Assembly: GCA_030429545.1 (NCBI GenBank)
Contig: JAUIFF010000009.1
Coordinates: 1-64,000 of the forward strand
Direction of reading: 5' to 3'
From: Polyangia bacterium
GTDB taxonomy: Bacteria > Myxococcota_A > Polyangia > Nannocystales > Nannocystaceae
DNA: 64,000 bases
The position numbers and the translations under genes are program-made. Below are positions 59,539 to 64,000 of the stretch, one piece after another. Below the pieces are notes generated by a model, which saw nothing but the letters and a program-made list of their open reading frames with translations, was not told the origin of the DNA and ran no database searches. Position 1 is the first letter of the stretch. Every line of letters begins with the position of its first letter.

Positions 59539-60660
59539 ATGTCGGAGCACGTTGCCGCCAGCACAGATAATCACATGTTCCCGTGTCAGTCGTGCGGGGC
59601 CAATCTCGAGTTCAAGCCGGGTGCCGACTCCCTCAAGTGCGCCTACTGTGGAACCGTCCAAAATATCGAGCCTTCCGGAGACGACGATAGCGCCGGTGCC
59701 CGGACGATCGAGGAATACGACTTCAACGAGGCTCTGACCAAAGCCCGGCAAAGGCCCGCGAAAGATCTTGTCGAAGGCGGGCAGGCGGTTCAGTGCGAGA
59801 GTTGTGGCGCCGAGACCGTTATTAGCGGGCAAAGCGACCATTGTGCTTTTTGCGGGTCGCCTGTGGTTGTTGCCGTTGAGACCAGTGACGAAATTTTTGT
59901 GCCCGAGAGTGTCTTGCCGTTCAAACTCGAGCGACGCGAGGCAAAGACCAAGTTTTTGGAGTGGGTCGCCAGCCGGTGGTTTGCACCCAACGATCTCAAA
60001 AAGCGAGCCAAGGGCCAGGGCATGGACGGGGTCTATCTGCCCTATTGGACATACGACTCAGAGACCACAACCCGCTACTTCGGCCAGCGCGGCGAGTATT
60101 ACTACGTGACCGAGTCGTATACCGATAGCAATGGCAAGCGGCAGACTCGGCAGGTTCGCAAGACGCGGTGGTACCCCGCGTCGGGCTCAGTCTACGTCAG
60201 TTTCGACGATGTCCTGATCTGTGCATCGACATCCTTACCGGTCAAAATCATTCGCGGGTTAGAGCCGTGGGACCTAGGTGAGCTCCGCCCGTACGAGCCG
60301 GCCTACCTCGCCGGGTTTATCGCCGAGCGTTACAAGGTTGGCCTCGAGGAGGGTTTTGGCCGCGCCCAGGAGCGCATGGAGCCGGAGATTCGCACCTCGA
60401 TTCGGCGTGACATCGGCGGGGATACCCAACGGATCATTTCGATGAACACCCGCTACAAGGACGTCAAGTACAAGCACTTCCTGTTGCCGGTGTGGATTTC
60501 GAGTTTCCGTTACAAGGAAAAAGTTTATCGCTTCATGGTCAACGCACGCACCGGACAGGTTTCGGGCGAGCGTCCGTGGAGCTGGATCAAGATCACCCTC
60601 GCGGTCCTTGTCGGGATTGCTGTGATCGCTGGGATTGTGTGGCTGACGCAAAATCAGTGA
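59539..60660 (+). CDS. Zinc-ribbon protein with C-terminal membrane helix
   Basis: 373 residues. Two zinc ribbons: FPCQSCGANLEF...LKCAYCG (residues 14-40) and VQCESCGAETV...HCAFCGSP (about 85-108). A beta-rich central domain follows (YLPYWTYDSETTTRYFGQRG, YYYVTESYT), then KHFLLPVWISSFRYKEKVYRF and a single C-terminal helix (ITLAVLVGIAVIAGIVWL). Related proteins are often mis-named primosomal N'-like. A membrane-tethered nucleic-acid or protein-binding role is plausible. Single gene between terminator and the ketosynthase cluster. Confidence 0.8.
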   Translation: MSEHVAASTDNHMFPCQSCGANLEFKPGADSLKCAYCGTVQNIEPSGDDDSAGARTIEEYDFNEALTKARQRPAKDLVEGGQAVQCESCGAETVISGQSDHCAFCGSPVVVAVETSDEIFVPESVLPFKLERREAKTKFLEWVASRWFAPNDLKKRAKGQGMDGVYLPYWTYDSETTTRYFGQRGEYYYVTESYTDSNGKRQTRQVRKTRWYPASGSVYVSFDDVLICASTSLPVKIIRGLEPWDLGELRPYEPAYLAGFIAERYKVGLEEGFGRAQERMEPEIRTSIRRDIGGDTQRIISMNTRYKDVKYKHFLLPVWISSFRYKEKVYRFMVNARTGQVSGERPWSWIKITLAVLVGIAVIAGIVWLTQNQ

Positions 60661-60787
60661 ATGGCCCGCGAGTTCCTGATGCATATCGTGGCATCCGTCA
60701 CGAGGTTGTCGCGGAGACTTCCCACAACTGGCCCGACAACCATTTGACGGTGGTATATTCCGCCGGAATTTGAGCTTGTGCACCTTG

Positions 60788-61951
60788 ATGCCTCCGCTTG
60801 TCATCACAGCTTTCAGCCTCTGTAACGCCATGGGGATGGACACCCAGTCGGTCCTTGCGGCCCTCGCCGCCGGGCGCTCGGGGCTGACCCCATGTCCACC
60901 ACACCTCGGCCTCGACGCCGCGGTCGGGTACTTGCCACAACCGGTCCCCAAGTTGCCCGCCGCGCTGGCCGAACGCGACACCCGGTTGACCCGAATCCTC
61001 GCCTGTGCACTCGACGAACTTACGCCGGAGCTCAACCGCCTGTCCCGGCGCTACGGCGCCGAGCGTATCGGCGTGGTGTTGGGCACGAGTACCGGGGGTA
61101 TTGGCGACACAGAGTATGCACATGCACATATGCGTGAGCACGGCTCGTTCCCCACCAAGTTTTCGATGACCCACTCCCACGCCCTCGACTCGGCGTTGGT
61201 GGTTGTGCGCCAACTCCTGGGGATTTGCGGCCCGAGTTATGTGGTGTCGACCGCCTGCTCCTCGAGCGCCAAGGTGTTGGCGACTTCGCAGCGGTTGATC
61301 GGCGCAGGGCTGTGTGACGCGGTCTTGACCGGAGGGGTCGACAGCCTGTGTCAGCTCACCCTGCGCGGGTTTGCGGGCCTGGGATTGTTGTCGCCCGATC
61401 CGTGTCGTCCGTTTAGCAAGTTGCGAAACGGCATCAACATCGGTGAGGGAGCTGCCCTGATGGTGGTCGCGCGTGAGGGCGACGGCCCGGGCAGGGTGCT
61501 GTCGGTCGGCGAGAGTTCCGACGCCTATCACATGACCTCGCCCCATCCCAAGGGGCTTGGGGCCCGCCTCGCCATGCAGCGTGCGCTCGAACTCGGTGGT
61601 GTGGAGGCCTCCGCTATCGATCATATCAATGCACATGCAACGGGTACCCGGCAAAATGATCGGGTCGAGGGCCAGGCCATCGCCGACATGTTTGGCGACA
61701 AGCCGGTGGTTGCGACCAAGGGGTACACCGGCCACATGCTCGGGGCCGCCGGTGCGACCGAGGTGCTGTTTGCCCTCGACGCCATCACCCGGGGGATGCT
61801 GCCCGTGTGCGTCGGCAGTGATCCTCTCGATCCCGACATCCCGGTGACCGTCCCGCTCACGGCCCAACCCCACAGCTCGAAGCTCGCGCTCAGCAACTCG
61901 TTTGCGTTTGGTGGTTCCAACGTCTCGGTTCTGATCGGAGGTCCCCAATGA
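60788..61951 (+). CDS. Beta-ketoacyl-ACP synthase (FabF/ApeR-like)
   Basis: 387 residues. Thiolase-fold ketosynthase with the Cys-His-His triad: VVSTACSSSAKVLAT (Cys near 155), HINAHATGTRQND and KGYTGHMLGAAG; ALSNSFAFGGSNVSVLI is the C-terminal glycine motif. It condenses malonyl-ACP with an acyl chain. The following genes (second ketosynthase-like protein, hotdog dehydratase, ketoreductase) repeat the core order of aryl-polyene loci, so polyene or unusual fatty-acid synthesis is likely. ATG at 60788; overlaps the next gene by 4 bp. Confidence 0.88.
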   Translation: MPPLVITAFSLCNAMGMDTQSVLAALAAGRSGLTPCPPHLGLDAAVGYLPQPVPKLPAALAERDTRLTRILACALDELTPELNRLSRRYGAERIGVVLGTSTGGIGDTEYAHAHMREHGSFPTKFSMTHSHALDSALVVVRQLLGICGPSYVVSTACSSSAKVLATSQRLIGAGLCDAVLTGGVDSLCQLTLRGFAGLGLLSPDPCRPFSKLRNGINIGEGAALMVVAREGDGPGRVLSVGESSDAYHMTSPHPKGLGARLAMQRALELGGVEASAIDHINAHATGTRQNDRVEGQAIADMFGDKPVVATKGYTGHMLGAAGATEVLFALDAITRGMLPVCVGSDPLDPDIPVTVPLTAQPHSSKLALSNSFAFGGSNVSVLIGGPQ

Positions 61952-62685
61952 CCGGCATTCGCGTTTCGCTTGCAGGTGCAAGTTTATGGGCTCCCGGAGT
62001 CGACGGCCGGGCCGACGGCGCCGACCTCGACATCAGCCTGTTGCACCCGCGACTACGTCGACGGACATCGTTTCTCACGCGCATGGCGGTCGCGGTGTTT
62101 ACCGAGGCAGTCGCGCAGGCGGGGGCCGACAAGCAGGCGCTGGCGATCGTGTTTGGCTCGGTCTTTGGCGAGATTGTGACAACCTACGACCTTCTGGTAC
62201 AGCTGGCTGAAGGTACAGACGAGTCGTTGTCGCCGATCAAGTTTCACAACAGTGTCCACAACACGGCGCCCGGGTACCTCTCGATCGCCTGCCAAAATCG
62301 CGAGATCAACACGGCGATTACGGCCGGGTGGTCGACGGTTGCGATGGGCGTTGTCGAGGCCGCGACATTGTTGCAGGTGCACCAAAGCCTGGAACATGTC
62401 GCGGTTGTCGTCGCCGAAGAGTCGCTACCCAAGCAGCTGGCATTTGCCGGGCGCTATGCCTCGCTCGCCGCGGCCTTTGTCTTTTCCCGTGCACGCAGCG
62501 ATGGCCCAACCTGGGAATTGGTGCGGCGCCAGGCGTGCCCAAGTCGCGGTGAAGTGCCTCCCAACTACGAACACAATCCCTGCAGTCCGGCGATCACGCT
62601 TCATCGGGCGTTGGCCGAAGGTCGGGGCGATGTCTCCCTCGAACGCGGTGACGGTCCTGGGTGGATGCTGATACAAGAAACCTGA
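61948..62685 (+). CDS. Beta-ketoacyl synthase N-terminal-like protein (chain-length-factor type)
   Basis: 245 residues resembling the N-terminal half of a ketosynthase (LAIVFGSVFGEIVTTYDLLVQL, SPIKFHNSVHNTAPGYLSIA, AGWSTVAMGVVEAATLL) without a catalytic Cys in the STACSS position, as in ApeC-type partners. It probably pairs with the upstream ketosynthase. The ATGA overlap gives translational coupling. Two TGCAGGTGCA palindromes (61971, 62372) fall within it. Confidence 0.8.
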   Translation: MTGIRVSLAGASLWAPGVDGRADGADLDISLLHPRLRRRTSFLTRMAVAVFTEAVAQAGADKQALAIVFGSVFGEIVTTYDLLVQLAEGTDESLSPIKFHNSVHNTAPGYLSIACQNREINTAITAGWSTVAMGVVEAATLLQVHQSLEHVAVVVAEESLPKQLAFAGRYASLAAAFVFSRARSDGPTWELVRRQACPSRGEVPPNYEHNPCSPAITLHRALAEGRGDVSLERGDGPGWMLIQET

Positions 62686-62690
62686 AAGCC

Positions 62691-63149
62691 GTGGCCAAGT
62701 CCTTTCCCGACCTCGAAGAACTCGTACCCCACAGCCGGGAGATGCTGTTGTTGGACCACGTGTTGGCCTGGGACGGTACTGTCTTGCAGTGTCAGGCGTC
62801 GATTCGTCCAGACACCGTATTTGTCATCGATGGCGAGGCGCCGGCCCTGATGGCGATTGAGCACCTGGCCCAAACCTGTGCCACGTTTATGGGCTTGCGC
62901 GCCCACGAAAACAACGAGCCCGTGCGGTTGGGTTATTTGTTGGGTTGCCGGACCTTCGACGTTCACACCGATGTGTTGGCTGTGGGCGACACGCTGGTGC
63001 TCGAAGTCCAAGAAGTTGGGGCCCTGCAAACCATGGCGAGTTTTGAGTGTCGGGCGATGCGGGGCGACGAGGTTGTGGCGACGGGGGTACTCAACGTGAT
63101 GTATGCAGATACACCCGTTCACAAAGTCGGCTACGAGTCGCAGTCCTAA
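62691..63149 (+). CDS. Hotdog-fold 3-hydroxyacyl-ACP dehydratase (ApeP-like)
   Basis: About 152 residues from a GTG just after the preceding stop (frame open back to 62661). LVPHSREMLLLDHVLAWDG is the FabA/FabZ-like N-terminal strand-loop, ALMAIEHLAQTCATFMGL the hotdog helix with Glu, then RLGYLLGCRTFDVHTDVLAVGDTLVLEV. Fits the ApeP-type dehydratases of aryl-polyene loci. Removes water from 3-hydroxyacyl-ACP. Third gene of the operon. Confidence 0.82.
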   Translation: MAKSFPDLEELVPHSREMLLLDHVLAWDGTVLQCQASIRPDTVFVIDGEAPALMAIEHLAQTCATFMGLRAHENNEPVRLGYLLGCRTFDVHTDVLAVGDTLVLEVQEVGALQTMASFECRAMRGDEVVATGVLNVMYADTPVHKVGYESQS

Positions 63150-63307
63150 GTCGTGTGGGCGTGCGCCACAGCCGGTCATGCGGGGCACGCGGGTCATGCC
63201 GGTCAGGCGGACCTGTGCGGCTGGGTAGTGCGCCGGTCGCTGGGTCGGCCAACGCGAGTCGGTGGGCTGGCGTATTGTCGCATCTGGGCGACAATTCGGC
63301 GGCCTAG

Positions 63308-64000
63308 ATGTACACTCGCCCCGTGAGCCGCGTGCCAGAACCCCAGTCTGTTCGAGCCCTCGTCACCGGTGCCAGCCGCGGTATTGGGGCGGCGGTTGCC
63401 CAGGCACTCGCCGCCGCCGGCCACCCCGTTGTGGTCAACTACCGCAGCAACCACGTCGCCGCCCAAAAAGTTGTAGGAGCAATAAGATTTGCGGGGGGCG
63501 AAGCTGTGGCCGCCGCCTTCGACGTCGCCAATGCAACTGCGGTGGCCGAGGCGATGGCGGCCCTAGGCGAAGATCCGAGGCCTATCGCAATTGTGGTCAA
63601 CAACGCCGGGGTTGCCCGCGACGCCGCGTTTCCAGCCCTCAAATCCGAGGATTGGCACAGGGTTTTACACACGACGCTCGACGGGTTTTTCCATGTCACC
63701 CAGCCGTTGGTGATGCCGATGGTTCGCCTGCGCTGGGGGCGGATCATCAACATGGCTTCGCTGTCCGGGGTGATTGGAAATCGCGGTCAGGTCGCCTACG
63801 CGGCGGCCAAGGCCGGACTGATTGGGGCGACCCGGGCACTGTCGCTCGAACTCGCCAAACGCAACATCACCGTCAACGCGATTGCCCCTGGTCTTATCGA
63901 GACCGACATGATCGCCGACTTGCCACGGGACAAGGTCATTCCTCAGATTCCTGTGCGCCGGCTCGGTACCCCACAGGAAGTCGCGGAACTCGTGCGTTTT
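63308..64000 (+). CDS. 3-oxoacyl-ACP reductase FabG-like, cut by window end
   Basis: 231 codons from the ATG with no stop before the window ends. Classical SDR: VTGASRGIGAAVAQ, VVNNAGVARD, NMASLSGVIGN with the catalytic Ser, YAAAKAG with Tyr and Lys, APGLIETDMI and a GTPQEVAELV ending near the C-terminus. Completes the ketosynthase, dehydratase, reductase set (ApeQ-like place). 158 bp from the dehydratase gene, which may include a second promoter. Confidence 0.92.
   Translation, partial: MYTRPVSRVPEPQSVRALVTGASRGIGAAVAQALAAAGHPVVVNYRSNHVAAQKVVGAIRFAGGEAVAAAFDVANATAVAEAMAALGEDPRPIAIVVNNAGVARDAAFPALKSEDWHRVLHTTLDGFFHVTQPLVMPMVRLRWGRIINMASLSGVIGNRGQVAYAAAKAGLIGATRALSLELAKRNITVNAIAPGLIETDMIADLPRDKVIPQIPVRRLGTPQEVAELVRF

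Overview
The window looks like a chromosome segment of a myxobacterium of the Nannocystis/Plesiocystis/Enhygromyxa group. The signs are G+C-rich DNA (roughly 60-65% by eye), a Hanks-type Ser/Thr kinase, WD40 giants, many secreted lipoproteins whose lipobox is followed by a long Thr/Ser/Glu/Asp/Gly-rich linker, and a myxobacterial Cys-rich repeat protein. This is inference from gene style; there is no rRNA or other phylogenetic marker. I saw no tRNA, rRNA, CRISPR array, prophage or intact insertion sequence.

Layout. 1-680: tandem array of a ~124-bp non-coding repeat. 0.7-6 kb: kinase with a Cache-like sensor, CFA-synthase-like methyltransferase, truA, two small hypotheticals. 6.1-12.3 kb: two overlapping genes, a metallophosphoesterase-ATPase and an ATPase-TM-WD40 protein. 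12.8-25.4 kb: TonB-dependent receptor with its own TonB-like domain, two Hsp20 genes with a terminator, two MuiA/DUF4139 paralogues, Coq4-like protein, NCS2-type permease, glycosyltransferase, YigZ. 25.4-26.1 kb: second array of the same repeat family in the opposite orientation. 26.1-38.9 kb: propeller lipoprotein, PreA-like enzyme, argH, a secreted protein-arginine-deiminase lipoprotein with a HEAT lipoprotein, S41 protease, Cys/Met PLP enzyme, MscS channel, LysM-MepA endopeptidase, small lipoprotein. 39-48 kb: transketolase, SDR + metallo-beta-lactamase-fold pair, YbaK, P450, propeller lipoprotein, a 50-residue membrane peptide with its own ribosome site and terminator, ethanolamine-permease-like transporter. 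48.2-50.9 kb: Cys-rich repeat lipoprotein followed by decayed copies of its own 3' end and a SUKH-domain gene. 51-57.6 kb: ABC exporter; a small protein ending in 11 Ser-His-Gly (His-Gly-Ser) repeats; divergent from it, an anchor-L lipoprotein and a radical SAM enzyme; then a CoA-transferase/racemase. 57.7-60.7 kb: coaE, an acidic-tail lipoprotein with promoter and terminator, a zinc-ribbon membrane protein. 60.8-64 kb: ketosynthase, second ketosynthase-like protein, hotdog dehydratase and a ketoreductase cut by the window end, arranged like an aryl-polyene or type II fatty-acid locus.

The strongest unexplained signal is a dispersed palindrome, TGYA-NN-TRCA, found at 40 places by eye when about two are expected by composition. 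It lies inside genes, where it imposes uncommon codons such as GTA and ACA, and in intergenic gaps. A relaxed form, TGTG-NN-TACA, recurs between convergent genes. The best candidate new systems are the metallophosphoesterase/ATPase/WD40 pair and the His-Gly-Ser repeat peptide with its nearby radical SAM enzyme.
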